From positions 23,772-87,771 of the forward strand of contig CAKJVC010000096.1 in assembly GCA_918026815.1 (NCBI GenBank): a stretch of 64,000 bases of DNA, read 5' to 3'. Positions within the stretch are counted from its first letter, which is position 1. Each line of letters starts with the position of its first letter. Source of the stretch: Chalara sp. BL73. Taxonomy: Eukaryota > Ascomycota > Leotiomycetes > Helotiales. A program made the translations under genes and the position numbers. Below, in pieces: positions 10,715 to 23,268 of this stretch. A model generated the notes under the pieces. That model was not told the origin of the DNA, searched no databases, and worked only from the letters and a program-made list of their open reading frames with translations.

Positions 10715-11218
10715 ATGATGAGTCCGCCCGCCACCACCCCTGATGTCCAATACATGCAGCACGCCCTTGAGCTTGCCCGGCAGTCACCACCCAAACCCAC
10801 AAACTATCGCGTCGGTGCCCTTCTTGTTGACGTTGATACCCAGACTGTTCTTGCAACGGGCTACACGCTTGAATGCGAAGGGAACACCCACGCGGAACAG
10901 AGCTGTTTTATAAAACTAGCCCAGCAGCATGCCATCCCAGAAGAGAATTTGGCAAGCATCCTACCTAAAAACACGGTGCTTTACACGACGGTAGAGCCGT
11001 GCTTTAAGAGACTGAGCGGAAATGCACCATGTGTGCAGCGGATATTGGAATATGGAAATGCTATCAAGACTGTTTTCGTTGGCGTGAAAGAGCCCGAGAA
11101 GTTTGTGGGCGAGAATACAGGAAGGAAGCAGTTAGAAGATGCGGGTATCAGGGTTGTGCTTATAGAGGGCATGGAAAAGGAAATCTTGGAGGTTGCTACT
11201 GCCGGACACGTCACCTGA
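10715..11218 (+). CDS. CMP/dCMP-type zinc deaminase, DRAP (riboflavin pathway) deaminase-like
   Basis: Intronless 167-aa protein from the ATG at 10715 (10718 is an alternative). Zinc-deaminase motifs are intact: His59-Ala-Glu61 in the context GNTHAEQ, and the cysteine pair Cys96/Cys106 in VEPCFKRLSGNAPCVQRI. The long nine-residue spacing between the cysteines and the RLSGNxPCVxRI context match the deaminase domain of fungal Rib2-type pyrimidine deaminases rather than APOBEC or CDD enzymes. Also typical are TVFVGVKEPEKFV and the C-terminal GIRVVLIEGMEKEI. It lacks the pseudouridine-synthase half of yeast Rib2, so it is a stand-alone deaminase. It may act on 2,5-diamino-6-(ribitylamino)pyrimidinone phosphate or a related pyrimidine; the exact substrate cannot be read from sequence. 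Confidence 0.82.
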   Translation: MMSPPATTPDVQYMQHALELARQSPPKPTNYRVGALLVDVDTQTVLATGYTLECEGNTHAEQSCFIKLAQQHAIPEENLASILPKNTVLYTTVEPCFKRLSGNAPCVQRILEYGNAIKTVFVGVKEPEKFVGENTGRKQLEDAGIRVVLIEGMEKEILEVATAGHVT

Positions 11219-12710
11219 AGGCACTCCTAGGCTGGAACTCGAAGTGATGAAGGCATTTAAATATGTTCACCATGTGTGGCGTGCGGAAGTCATCTGACCC
11301 TTGCTTTGGGTGGTTATCAGTCGCACGAGGGATCTTGAGGCGTGAACAGATTTAGAGTGTGGTTGATACACAACGACATCTATCCACAGGAAGCATGAGC
11401 GAAGAAATTGGAAGCGGTGTTCCTAACCATTCGCTTGCTCTGCTTTCCTGATGCTTGAAATAGCATACAAAGACAGCTCTTGGCCGTGAGCATCAAGAGT
11501 CTTTGAAATCCTACCCAAGATATATATTGTCCACCTCTACAATAAAATGTCCGGTCACCGTTGATGCGAGAGGACTACGCTTTCCATCTTCCATCCCATC
11601 TCCTCCATGGCCAGCCACCAACTAGCGTTCCCCTCCCATACAATAGATTCTCTCCACACTGCGAGCGGCATCTCCATATAGGTACAGAATAGTATCACTT
11701 GCCACCGATCCCATTTTCTTCTACGACATTTCAAACTAATAAAAGATGAGGAAGGGGAAGGACATCAACTCCTTCGTCATGTATACATGCCTGTGGATGA
11801 GCTGAATGATTAAGCCCTTGTCTGCATCTTCTCTTGCCAAGACCTCATTTGGAGTCCATTTCAATTGCTGAGGGAGAAAGAATCTTCCAATCTGAAACAC
11901 CCGAACGAGATCTGAGAGTGCCTTTTTGGCTTTCTTAGTCCCTGTCGACGTTCGTTTGACTATATTGGATTTTTGGAGATGTGATTGGCTCTGAAAGCTG
12001 GTCTGTATGTGAGGGACATGGTTTGCGGTTGGCGAGCAGGGGAGATGATTCGTTATATGTTGATGTTATGGTGGGGGAGGAGAGAGTGAGGGAGGGAGGG
12101 GCCCAGATATCGACCTCGCATCGCCCCAACCTCCCCTCTTCAAACTACTCTACATGGACTGCCAACGCAGCAAAAAAACAAAGCCCGCCCATATTGTTGC
12201 ACACTCCAAATGTATCTCTTTTATTCCAATGGCTGGGAATGCACCCACCTCCCTTGGCAACTTTATCCAAGCTAATCCAATCACATTTACGCGTCTTGAT
12301 TCATCCCCTCTCTGATGCACTGATCCCGCTAGTTGCAGGGCAGCTTTGGTACTCCCAGCAACATACTCGACCTTTTCTTCAACCTCGTCATTCCTCTTTT
12401 CTTATCTTCTCATATTGCAATTCTTCTATCTACGACCTCGATTCCGACCCTCAGCCGCGTCGCAATCGCTGATCACCGTCACAGTCACTGATCTGATCAC
12501 GCGACGAGCATCCAGGCAGGATAGGATAGGTCATGACCCTATTTACTATACATAACCACGTCCATTTCACATTACTTTCTATCACAATCGCCCCAAGCAC
12601 TTTCCTTGCCCTCGCTGTCCTAGCATTCGTATACCTCTACATCCTGCACGTTCGCAACCGTCCCTACGAACGAGTCATAGTCGGCAACCACCCCATCATC
12701 AACGCCGGCC
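11219..12710. other. Intergenic region and long leader of the downstream membrane-protein gene
   Basis: 1.49 kb without a convincing gene. From about 12130 the + strand becomes pyrimidine-rich, as in fungal promoters and 5' leaders. An ATG at 12533 opens a frame (to 12976) that starts with a strongly hydrophobic segment and overlaps the start of the next gene in another frame; see findings. Confidence 0.45.
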
Positions 12711-14518
12711 ATGGCGCCGACCATCGAGGAACTCGAGACTCTCTTCAACGCAAACCCCTCTTTAGACGCCTCACTCCAAGACTTCGAGCCCGGAAGCAGC
12801 GAGCTGAGCCCGTCGCCCCGCTTCGGCTATCCCTCGCATCACTCTGGTTTCCGCTCCGACAGCGACTCGGAGATCGCAGGCTCGGACGCGCCCTCGAACG
12901 GACGATGCAGCCCACCCGCCTGGCGCCGCGAGGCCAGCGGTCACCGAAGCAGCGGCTTTTGGACGCGCCAGCATAAGTTGTTAGGAAAGCACAACCGAGG
13001 ATCGAGGGAGGACAGTCCGGAGCTGGGCAGTGATATTGAGTATGAGAGCGCGGAGGAGGGAGATAACGATGCAACGCTGGAGGCTGCGGTGAGAACGAGA
13101 TTGCCGACTGGCTCATTATCGCCGGAGAAGCGCAGGAGTCCAAGCCCAGATCCATATCCTGCCGGGAGCAAGGAGTTCGCGAATAAGTTTGGAGGCATAA
13201 AGGTAGAGGAAGATACAAAAGAGCCCATTGTACCATTAGATGAAAACCCTAATAATTGTATGTATCCTCCCAAGTATAGTAAAGTGTGTACTGATCCGTT
13301 CCAGTTATCCGTTTCGCAGTGCGAGCAGAAGTACAACACAAAACGGATCCCTTCGAGGCCATCACTTCTCTTATACGACATAGATACAACACCATCACCA
13401 GATCCAGATGGTCCCTCCTAAGTAGCACTGCCATCGCCCTTCTCTCCTTCCTCCTTCTCCGTACCCTCTTTCAACCTGGGCAACCACCCCCTGTGCCTGA
13501 TCTCGTGAAGGTCGCCGGCCTAGCTAAAGCCTTCGAGCCTCTGATATTCTATTCTGAGAATGGAATTACACAGATCGGCGACCTGCAACTAACTGGCGAA
13601 GCCGTCTGGGACCTTGGCGAATCTGTGCGTTCAACGAACATGACTTCCGCCCCCATAATCGTCAAGGAACTAGACGATTTAAGTGAGAGCCTAAAAACGC
13701 TGGCGGTAGAGCTAACAAGGTTCTTCGCAAATGTAGATGGGGATGTTGATGGGATTCTGATAGTAATGGACTGGGCGAGACGTGAACTCCACCAACTACA
13801 ACTAACACAACCGTCTCACCTGACCACCGCATTCGACAACATCCACAGCGCACTCTCGAAGTGGGGTGTTCTTGAGTCGCCTTTAGGCTCACCTACAGCT
13901 CTCGGTCAGATAACAACCTCTCTCTTTGGTCCTTCATCTCCCCAACGCACACGTGCCACGCTCCAACGCACATTCAACGAGTTCCTCTCCGTGCTCGAAG
14001 AATCCATTAACAGCGAACTCACGCACTCTTTAGCGCTCTTCGGCCTATTCGAGAGTATCGATCGGCAATTTTTGAATCTAGCCCGCACGGTAATCAGAGA
14101 GACGAGCAAGCAGGAAGAAATGCAGGATGATCTGCTATCCTCACTTTGGACAAAGTTGCTAGGACCTAATAGCCATCGATTGGAAAAATACGAGAGCAAC
14201 AAGAAACTCCTCGCCACTATCCGCTCCAAGACCGTGCAAAACAAATCTATCCTCATGCAGCATAACGGCAAACTTCTTACGCTGAAAGCAAACCTCGAGA
14301 GCTTGAGAAGGAAGTTGGTCAGTCCATTGTTGAGGGCGAATGGGAGCACGTTAGGTATCGAAGAGCAGATTCGTGGTTTAGAAGAGGTTGGCGGATACCT
14401 AGGCGGTGTGAGGGAGCGCCAGCGAGGCAAACTTATGGAAATGATATACGGTGCTGGAACTAGGGGCCCGAGATTTGGGATTGGCGGTGGGGAAATCGAG
14501 GCACGATGGCAGCGATAG
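12711..14518 (+). CDS. Uncharacterised single-pass membrane protein with helical C-terminal region
   Basis: Two exons, 12711-13257 and 13320-14518, joined across a 62-nt GTATGT..TCGCAG intron, giving 581 aa. Residues 1-182 are polar and disordered with acidic and Ser/Pro-rich patches. One hydrophobic segment lies at about residues 213-232 (LLSSTAIALLSFLLLRTLF), preceded by basic residues (RHRYNTITRSRW). This suggests the long N-terminus stays cytosolic or nucleoplasmic by the positive-inside rule. The rest is mostly amphipathic helix and coiled coil (for example residues about 430-540) and ends in a Gly/Arg-rich tail. I do not recognise the family and assign no function. The splice preserves the frame, which supports the model. 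Confidence 0.72.
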
Positions 14519-15142
14519 TAATGGAGGCAACTGAGGTTGGATGACGATATGATAGGAATGAATAAGTAAGTAGGTATAAATAGATGGCGTTTAAGGTTGG
14601 GTTTTGTATATGATGGCATTCATCGGTTGGGTTGGGATGGTAGACGAGAATATAAATATGTATCACAAACTCTGATTCTCCATTTTCTTATCTAGTGATA
14701 TAGCTTCCGTGTATGTTTGGTTACTACGATACATTACCTCGATCCTCCTTCTCCAACTATACATATTCTCCCACCATAAAAGAAACCCCAAACGATGCCC
14801 AGCGATACAACTTCCCAATCTTGGCATGTAGGTACCAGTAGATATATCTATGGAACGAGAACAAGAACAAATATAAATTATATCAAACTCGATTCAGAAT
14901 CAAATTATCCTAACTTCGGAATTTTCCACCTCGGAACCCCCTACTTGTCCTCGATGCTAAAATGCTATGATATGCGGGGGTGCTATGCTTGTTTCTATTC
15001 TACAATTATTCATGAACCTCAAGGCTTTGTTCCTTGCTCGCTATCCTCATTCATTCCGCATCATATCCTCCACCAATGCCAGGGTATTGCATTTTTTGTT
15101 CCGCATCAATTAACACTCATATCGGAAAAGGTGAAAACCCCC
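14519..15142. other. Convergent 3' intergenic region
   Basis: 624 bp between two convergent gene ends. AT-rich, with a 142-codon frame (14795-15223) lacking any protein-like pattern and overlapping the nucleoporin 3' end antisense. Nothing else seen. Confidence 0.45.
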
Positions 15143-18100
15143 TTACTTTCCTCCAGCCATGAGCTCTCGATAGTAGCCCAGGCTCAAATCAACAGTGTGC
15201 TTCAGATACTTGTCCTCCGTTAACGGAAGGTTCAGGATCTTCGGTAGATCTTGCTTCTACAGTGATTGTTAGTTGAGAGTTATCTGGATTGAGGAATCCA
15301 AAGTACTAACCTCGCCGTATTTCCCCATCGTAACCACAGCCTTCGCAACCTCCGCACTGATGATCTCAATCGCCACAGTCTCCACGAAATCAGGATGGCG
15401 TGACTCTTGAATGACTGCTGGAAGGCTAGCAAGCAATCGCTGTAGAACTAAGGAGTCAATGGAATGACCAAGTCTCAAGCTATTAAGCAGGTCGAGAAAG
15501 TCAGCATATATTTCCCCTCCTAGGTGCCATTCTGAAATGGCGTTCTCCTTGTTTTCGAACCGACGTAAAAGTGATCGCAAAGTATCGTAGTCTCGTTCAA
15601 TGACTGTCTTGGGAGCAACCTCCTTAGTAAAGGTGCGATGAGCTTCTTCAAACAGACCCGCCTTCAGCAGACTATCAACCTCTCCTTTAGGATCCTTCTT
15701 GACACTTCGCAAGAAAAGTGCCTTGGCCTCCCAGATCCATGTTGCTGGAATATGAAAATCTTGGACCAGTTTGACAAAACTTGGGCTATCCTCAGGTCCG
15801 ATTCGACTTGCGTGACGGGCTAAGTGAGTTTGAATTGCCTTTGCACGAGCAGTGCCATCCGTCAGATGGAGAAGTACAAAAACTGCTTCGAGCCAGCTTC
15901 CCTCATTGATAAGCTGGGAGGCAAATGTCAAGGTGATCTGATCTGATTTGTCCTCAGCATCTTCGTGGTATCCTTTGCCAAAGGCAGGAAGGGCTTGGCT
16001 GAGCTGCCAAGTGAGTCGAGCATTGAGTGGTGATAGCTGAGAATTCTCAGGACGAATGATTGCTTCAAGATCAGAGTCATCATACGTATAGAGCTTGAGA
16101 AGGCCCCACAGCAAGTCTTCGCGATATTCCAGATCAGGATCATTCCAAAAAGTGGTCTGGTTCTGCTCGACATACCATGGTTGAGGTGTGACAGACTCGA
16201 CATTATCGGCAAGATCATTAGCAAATCCGTGAACCGCATCCTTAATCTCATCTTCAGCATCAAGTGCATACCAAAGGCGAAGACCAAACGCCTGCCGCCA
16301 ATCTAAGCCAAATTCCTCCGAAATTGTGAAACCATCAACACGATCTTCTATCATCGCCTTAGTTCCCTCGCACCTACAGACATTTCCTGAAAGCAATTCA
16401 TAAATAGCTCGAATAGGAAGACTAAGTTCTGAAGTAAATCTGGTCGTCTGCCAATTATCGAGCTGCTCGCGTATATCCTGTTTGGTGCTTTTACTTCCGC
16501 CAACAAGAGCCACGAGTGTTGCTAGATGGAAATTCTTTCCAGTGAGAAGGTGACCACAGGCATCCGCAATTCGGTGGCCTGCAAGAGAAGCAATAGCTTT
16601 CTCTTCATTAGATCTAGCCAGGGAAGTGTTCTTGATTGATGCACTGTCAACAAGCTTCTCCCAGAATGCCGAGAGTTTTTCTTTGCGCAGACGGTCAACA
16701 ATTTGAGGAACACTTTCTAGTGTCGCCGGGATATCGATCTCATCCCACAAAACGCTCGCTAGCTGCCAGACAAGCTTTTCGTGGGATGGAGTGGTTTGAT
16801 CATCAATGAAGTCGAACAAACGGAGGCCCTCTGGTAAACATGCGAATGGAATGCTATCAGATTCATCGATAACCGTCACACCAATCTGCTTTTTGATTGC
16901 ATTTGCTGCAGCCTACTCTTATATCAGATGATTTGCATTTTAAATTTTGCCAGGTTTGATCACTTACCTCATTTGAGAATCTGGTAGTCACGATATCTCT
17001 GCCTTCAGATACGACTACCGGCTTCGAGTCTTCCAGAAGACCATTGCGCGATGCGCGTGAGGATCTCCCAAGAGGCTTGGTACCCGCCGGAGCGGCGTAG
17101 ACCAATATCCCATCTGGTCCCCAACTAGGTTTCATTGAATCATGGAATGCACGGTCGCTATTAGACATATCGGTGTTGCTATCAGCTGTTTTGGGTCTCT
17201 TAGAATATGGCCACTACACAAAAGTCTCAGTAAACATGTTCCATTAGTCTGCTACATACATGATTTGGCTCAACGACGGCCCTAATTTGTGTATACCACA
17301 ATATCAAGATCAGAAAGAAGAACGAACCTCGAATCCCTTGGCTTGAGCTGGAGCCTTTGCAATTTTTTTAGTTGGACTTCCCGTTTGGCTGAACAAAGAG
17401 TTCATCAAATCAATGCTTGTTGCAAATCCGCGACCATCCGAAACAACTCTGGTTCTAGGAGCAGGAATAGGATCTGCACCTAGCCTCGAATCATTACCAT
17501 GGAAATCAATCAAGCTCTTCAGCAGTGCGCGATCCTGCTTCTTTGGACTAATAGTAGTTTGTAACGTGCTGGCCCAATCATCACCAGCGGTGAACTTGCG
17601 CTTCACTGGTGTTCCCTCTTTCAAAGCTCTCAGTCTTGCTATTGTGCTTCCTCCAGGAATTTCAGTTACCACATCCATGTCCTCTTCTCCGTGCGAGTTA
17701 TATTCTAGCTCCGCGGTATCGCCAATTTGTGGAAACGAGCCCGCCATCTCATTATCCTCAATATTGACAGATCCCCATTCCAAAGTATCGGCATGTTCCA
17801 TTGGCTCGTCGATGCCATCCTCGGATTGTGAACCCACGGAGCGCTCATCTAAAAAAGACTCTTGGTTTTCCTCTTCGTACGGAGTATCCATCTCCTCATC
17901 GTCATAGAAAAGCTCTTGGTCATCAAATGCACCGGGAAGAGCCTTTTTCTTATGCCGGAAATCAAAGGTATCTTCAGGTTCAGACTCTGTGACTTGCGAA
18001 GTGGACGTAAAAGAGTCCTCGAAAGCATGGGCCTTTGGTGTACGACTCTTAGGTGTTGGCGTATCAGGAGGCGCACTCAAGGTGCTCTGGCCAAACTCGT

Positions 18101-21100
18101 CCTCAGACTCATCCTCGTCATAATCCAGTCCATAGGTCGTGAAATGCTCAACTGAGAAAGACCATGTACCCGTGTTCTCATCATAGCTCTCAAACGTGGT
18201 GTTTGGGACTTTTTGAAGACGAGCAACATGCTTCTTCAACCGCGACGATCCTGCCCCATTCTTATCTGTGCGTGAACTTGAATTGCGAGGCCATGAATTC
18301 ATCAATGAAATCTTCGAAGGTACATTGAGGCCTTGTCCCATAGGTGGCTTCTTGGACTGAACAGGATACACGGTACAAGATCGTACTTCAAGAACAACAA
18401 TCTCGTTGAAAATTTTGCGAGGATCGATCTTGGTGAAATCAACAGGCTCCTTGAACGTGACCTGGCCGACACCTTCGCGTCCGACTGTGAAACCTACAAC
18501 AGCCTTCCGTTGAGAACGATCCATATTTTCAATCTCTGCCAACGTGGGTTTCATCCAATACTCTCCAGGTTCATGATCGTCTTGACTGAGAGGCTTGCTG
18601 GTTGACTTGGTTGGGAGATTTGATGGAGCGGTGTTGTCTTCCTCATGCACAATGGCAAGCTCGTTTCCTCTAACTTGCTCCATTTCCGGCGAATTAGTGC
18701 TGCCACTTGGACCTGCACCATTTGTGGAAGCTGATGGGCGAAGGTAACCGAGCTCTTGTGCGCTGGGATTCGATGTGTTTTGGACCTGCTTCAAAGGGCT
18801 GGATGTACCATTTGAGGTTCCATTTGGGGCCGAAGAGATGGTGCTAGCGTCAAAAGATACTCGTTTCTTCAGAATACCGCCATTATTAGGAGTAGTTGGT
18901 TGTGGTTGAGATTGCTGAGGTGGAGAGAACAAGTCATTGCGCAGACCCCGATTGATAACCAGCTTTTTGATACTGCCGGTACTCCCATAATGCCGAGCGC
19001 TGGGGCTTGATGAAAAAGCACTTGGTGCCAGGATGCTATCTTCGGTGCTAAAATTGCGACGAAGGCTACTTGTAGACATACTCTTACTAAGACCTCGGCT
19101 AATGCTACCACCAAGGAGGCTGGTATTGAGATTACCTGGCGTGCTAGCCGTGCTCGTAGCACTCCCCGGTGAGCCATAGGTGCTGTAAGAAAACCCAAAG
19201 CCTCGCGACTTCGCAGGAGTGCTAAATCTAGAAGACGTGGCTGGATTTAATTTATAGATTGGAACAGCTGCTGGTTTTTTTGTAGCTGATCTCGATAGAG
19301 GGGTAGCTAGCGGACCTGGGTTCTTATTCTCGGCTGTCATCAAACTAGCAAACAGTGAGTTATTACCATAAGCTCCGGGATCACTAATAGATGCTGTGAA
19401 GGTTTGTGGCGCCTGCTGATTTTGCTGGGATGTTCCAAGAAGTGAGTTGTTAGCCCCGAACAATGTGTTCTGGGGTTGCTGTTGCTGTTGAATTGTATTG
19501 TTTCCTCCAAACAAGCCTGGTTGCTGAGTTGATTGACCTCCAAAGAGGCCAACCCCAGCTTGTTGTGGCGTCGCGCCAAACAGACTTGGCTTTTGCTGGT
19601 TATTATTACCTAAGCCACCAAAGAGCCCAGTACTCTGTTGTTGTTGCTGCTGATTTTGATTTTGGCCGCCAAATCCACCTCCCCCGAAAAGGCCAGTCCC
19701 AGTGTTGGCAGTAGTACCGGCGCCACCAAATAAGTTTGTACCACTTGTGGCTGGTTTCGCTGCACCGAATAAGCCTGTAGATGGCTGGTTGGTCGCGGAA
19801 GCTCCGAAAGGATTGGTAGAAGCTGCGTTTGAAGTCGAGCCAAACAGGCCTGTGCTTGTGGTTGCAGGTTGTTGTTGTCCGAAGAGTCCTGTTGCAGGCT
19901 TCTGTGCAGCGTTGCCAAAAAGTGAATTTGCCGGTTGCTGCGCAGTCGCACCAAAACCGGCGCTACCGCCAAATGGATTATTCGCAGCTGGTTGCTGCTG
20001 TGCAGCTCCGAAAACACTAGTGGTATTCTGTTGCGCATTATTGTTGCCAAATAGGCCATTTCCACTTCCGAAGCCTCCTGATGGTGCAGCCGTTGAGCCA
20101 AATCCCGTTCCGCTTGAAGCTGGTGTAGATCCGAAGCTGAATGGTGGCTTATTCGCTATAGCATTATTATTTCCTCCAAATAGTGATGATCCGGCATTTT
20201 GTTGGTTTTGGGTACCAAAGCCTCCCGTAGCTGAGCCTCCAAAGGCACTTCCTCCACCGAACAAATTACCGCCTGTGGTAGGCTGGGCGGAAGCGCCAAA
20301 CAGCCCCGTCGCTGGTTTCGCGGCTCCAAAGAGGCCAGTGGAGGCAGGTGTGGTCGAAGCACCAAATGCATTATTCGTCTGCTGCGTTGAGCCGAATCCT
20401 CCAGATGTTCCACCAAACAGGCCAGTGCTTGCCGGTTGAGCTTGGCCAAAGCCACCAGTGGCCTGATTATTAGAACCAAAAGACGATCCCCCAAAGTTAG
20501 TTGCGCCAAATGCTCCAGGCTGGTTGCTCTGATTACCATATCGTCGACCTTGAGCATAATCCGCTAATCTTAGCTCCTCAGGTGAAAACTTCTTGTATGG
20601 GTCCATGAAGCTGATGCTCTGGAACGAGTTTTGCTGATTGGAAGTACTGTTCGGCTCCTTCTCAATGAATGGTGCAAATGCAGTACTTGCAGTACCTTGG
20701 CATTCGCCTACATTTCCACCCAAGGCTGTAGATGCTGGAGCTCCAAAAGCACCAGTCGTCCCGCCCCCAAAGGCACTGGCTCCACCGCCAAAAGCAGGGG
20801 TGCTTGACGATGTTCCAAAGCCAGTCTTGTTGCCCCCGAATAATCCACCTCCAGTATTTCCACCTCCAAAGGCAGATGTTGTGTTGGTAGCAGCCGTCCC
20901 GAATCCTCCACTTCCAAATCCCCCTGAGCCTGCCGTAGCAGTATTATTTCCAAATAGGCCGCCACCCGACGTTGTAGCAGTTGATCCGAACGGAGATGGC
21001 TTTGCGGCACCGAATGCCCCAGTACTAGCTGGTGTTCCGAAGCCTAATAGATTTGTTAGCAACAAGTTTTCAATAGGTTCTGTTTCCTCTCGTGTTTCTG

Positions 21101-21586
21101 TTGCTTGCTTCCGTGACATCTGCAATTGGCATTTTCCATTATATATTGATAAGGTAGGTCGAATAACAAATTATGCAGGATGGGTTGTGAAGATCAACCG
21201 ATACCATAAGGCGCCAACGTGGAGCGCCACTCCAGAAGAGTGATATAGGCAGAGATGGCAAACGTACCTCCGCCAAAACCTCCAGTAGTTCCTCCACCAC
21301 CACCAAAGATGCTGCCTCCGGTATTTGTATTGCTTTGACCAAAAGGGGTTGTTCCTGAGGTTCCGAAGCCTGTGACGGAAACAAATATTCGAGTAAGTCA
21401 TGGATTCGTGCTGAGTGCCAAGTACCATCGTCTAGAAGAAGTGCCTGGCGACAAATGTATGTAGAGTAAGAGAAGTGACCTACCACCAGAAGTTGCGTTT
21501 GTGTTGTTCGCACCAAATCCACCAAAGGTGCTCTGAGTTTGATTATTATTCTGGCCGAAGCCTCCGCCAAACCCGAAGCCCGACAT
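15143..21586 (-). CDS. NUP145: Nup98-Nup96 precursor (NUP145/SonB/Nup189), self-cleaving nucleoporin
   Basis: Six exons: 21586-21484, 21369-21268, 21043-17328, 17213-16968, 16912-15311 and 15256-15143; 1960 aa. Order: FG/GLFG repeats from residue 1; a GLEBS motif for Gle2/Rae1 binding (SFMDPYKKFSPEELRLADYA); more GLFG and poly-Gln linkers; the autoproteolytic domain from about residue 900 (EYWMKPTLAEIENM.., TVGREGVGQVTFKEPVD); the cleavage motif EHF/TTYG between Phe1036 and Thr1037; then the helical Nup96 scaffold half. Family knowledge: self-cleavage releases Nup98, a mobile FG transport nucleoporin, and Nup96, a member of the Y complex. The frame at 21125 that begins upstream of exon 3 is intron sequence. 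The 3-4 exon junction has an unusual alternative (see findings). The first 790 or so codons recur in broken form at 28423-31182. Confidence 0.94.
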
Positions 21587-22480
21587 CGTGATCGATTGCC
21601 GTCTGCCGATACGGCAGGCTCGTTAGGTTGTAGGGTTCACGGCGCGGCGAGCTATCGTGGATGTTTTGTACAGATCTGAGAAAAAGTGACGCGGGAACGC
21701 GCTGCAATAAAATGAAGATCGCGCTCGAAGCTATGAAGCTGGCGCAAACATTAGAAGACGTAATGAGCGAACAAGAAAAGCGTATCCCGAGAATCGAGGA
21801 TGGCTTTGCGATGAAGAATCGAAAGTGGTTTGCAGACAGGGGAATTTGTATGGAAAGCGCGTGGAGGTGTCGTTGACGAGAGTCCGCTTAGCTTTTTTGA
21901 GAGGCTGTCCGCATCAACCAATCGGCTGAGGCATCAGGTAGCTATTTGTCTCACGTGACATTAATGAATGGTGCCTAGCGGAAGCTCATAGGCTTAGCAG
22001 AATAATTGTCTTTGTTGTAGGGGAAAAGTGAGTCAAAAAGGAGTACATGCTTCCAAACACAGTAATTTATCGCCACAAGAGTCACGAACTGATTGCCGCC
22101 TGAGGGAAGGGAATGGTTTGTCATGGCCTAAACCTATAATTTCAGGCTACAAGGCATACTTCGCTATATTTGAGGGGGCTTTGCGTTTGTATTCTAAGGG
22201 GTGTATTATTCATAGGTCTTATGTCTTTCCCAAGCTCATTAATTAAAAATCAGGAGAGCGGCTTTAACGTCCACCCATATCCAAGTCCAATCGTTGTGAA
22301 ATGTGAAACATTTGTTAAAAAAATAAAGTGGCTTGGCAAATCGCGAACAACGCGAAACAACGCGTCCGTTATTCCAACCCATAACCGTTCACACGACAAA
22401 GAACTTCGTATTGTCAATTGCTCAAAGGCAGAAAATATTGCTCCTTCCCGCCTCTCCTCAAGTTTCTAATTTCAAATTCA
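21587..22480. promoter_or_regulatory. Divergent promoter between nucleoporin and centrin, with a CACGTG box
   Basis: 894 bp between two divergent ATGs. It holds a palindromic CACGTG at 21952-21957 within TCACGTGACA, the core bound by bHLH factors (Cbf1/CpcR type in fungi). A 71-codon frame at 21661-21876 and others are short and unconvincing. Binding is inferred from the motif only. Confidence 0.4.
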
Positions 22481-23268
22481 ATGGCATCAACATCACAGCC
22501 TCACCCGGCTTTCCCAAACAGGCCATACTCCAACACGGTCCATGGCAAACTCCCAGAGCGCAATGCGCCGACCGGCTTTGGCGCGACATCCACACGAGAA
22601 ACCGCACGTCTAGAGCGTGAAAGGCAGGAAAGAGAGCGTGCGCAGCGAGAAGCACAAGTACAGCAAGCTGGATCCTCTAACCCGCTGAACGCATTGACCG
22701 ACGAACAGCGCGAAGAGATCAATGAAGCTGTACGAGACCCTGAATCTCTTCGCTTTGCCTCATTCTAGAATTTGAAGTTTATAGGCAGGTGCTAACGAAG
22801 GCATAGTTTGCACTGTTCGACCTAGACAAAGACCAAAGGATAGATTACCACGAATTCAAAGTCGCCCTCAAGGCCCTCGGGTTCGACCTCCCGAAACCAG
22901 AAATTCTCTCTCTCCTCACCGCGCACGGCATCTCCCCATCCCAGCCATCCGCCTCCTCAAATCAGCGACAACCACAGAACCCGCCGCCGATCCCGCCAGG
23001 ACGCATGATGATGACGCTCCCTGGTTTCCAGACGGTGGCAGCGCGCTTGATCTCGGAGCGCGATCCACGGGATGAGATATTGAGGGCTTTCGCGCTGTTT
23101 GATACGGATGATAAAGGGATGATCAGTTTAGAGGATCTGAGGAGGGTAGCAAGGGAGTTGGGAGAGGGGCTTGAGGAGGAGGAATTGGTTGCTATGATTG
23201 AGGAGTTTGACTTAGAGGGGAAAGGGGGGGTGGGGAGGGAAGAGTTTGTTGCGATATGTATGGGATAA
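22481..23268 (+). CDS. CDC31: Centrin (Cdc31-type EF-hand protein), copy 1
   Basis: Two exons, 22481-22729 and 22807-23268 (77-nt intron), 236 aa. After a 75-residue extension rich in Pro, Ser, Arg and Glu, residues 75-99 read ..EEINEA-FALFDLDKDQRIDYHEF, the standard first EF-hand of centrin. The loop 88-99 has Asp at 1, 3 and 5 and Glu at 12. Loops at 182-193 (DTDDKGMISLED, Asp not Glu at position 12) and 218-229 (DLEGKGGVGREE) are EF3 and EF4. The place of EF2 is taken by a Ser/Pro/Gln linker (about 125-150). Known role of the family: spindle pole body duplication, the TREX-2 mRNA export complex and NER. The nucleoporin gene next door is divergent, so they may share a promoter. An identical copy sits at 32073. 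Confidence 0.88.

Noticed and set aside
19702..20439. 245-codon + strand frame rich in Pro, Val and Ala
   Set aside because: It is the antisense of the GLFG-repeat exon; repetitive composition leaves the opposite strand open. The minus-strand FG protein with GLEBS and autoproteolytic domains is clearly the real one.
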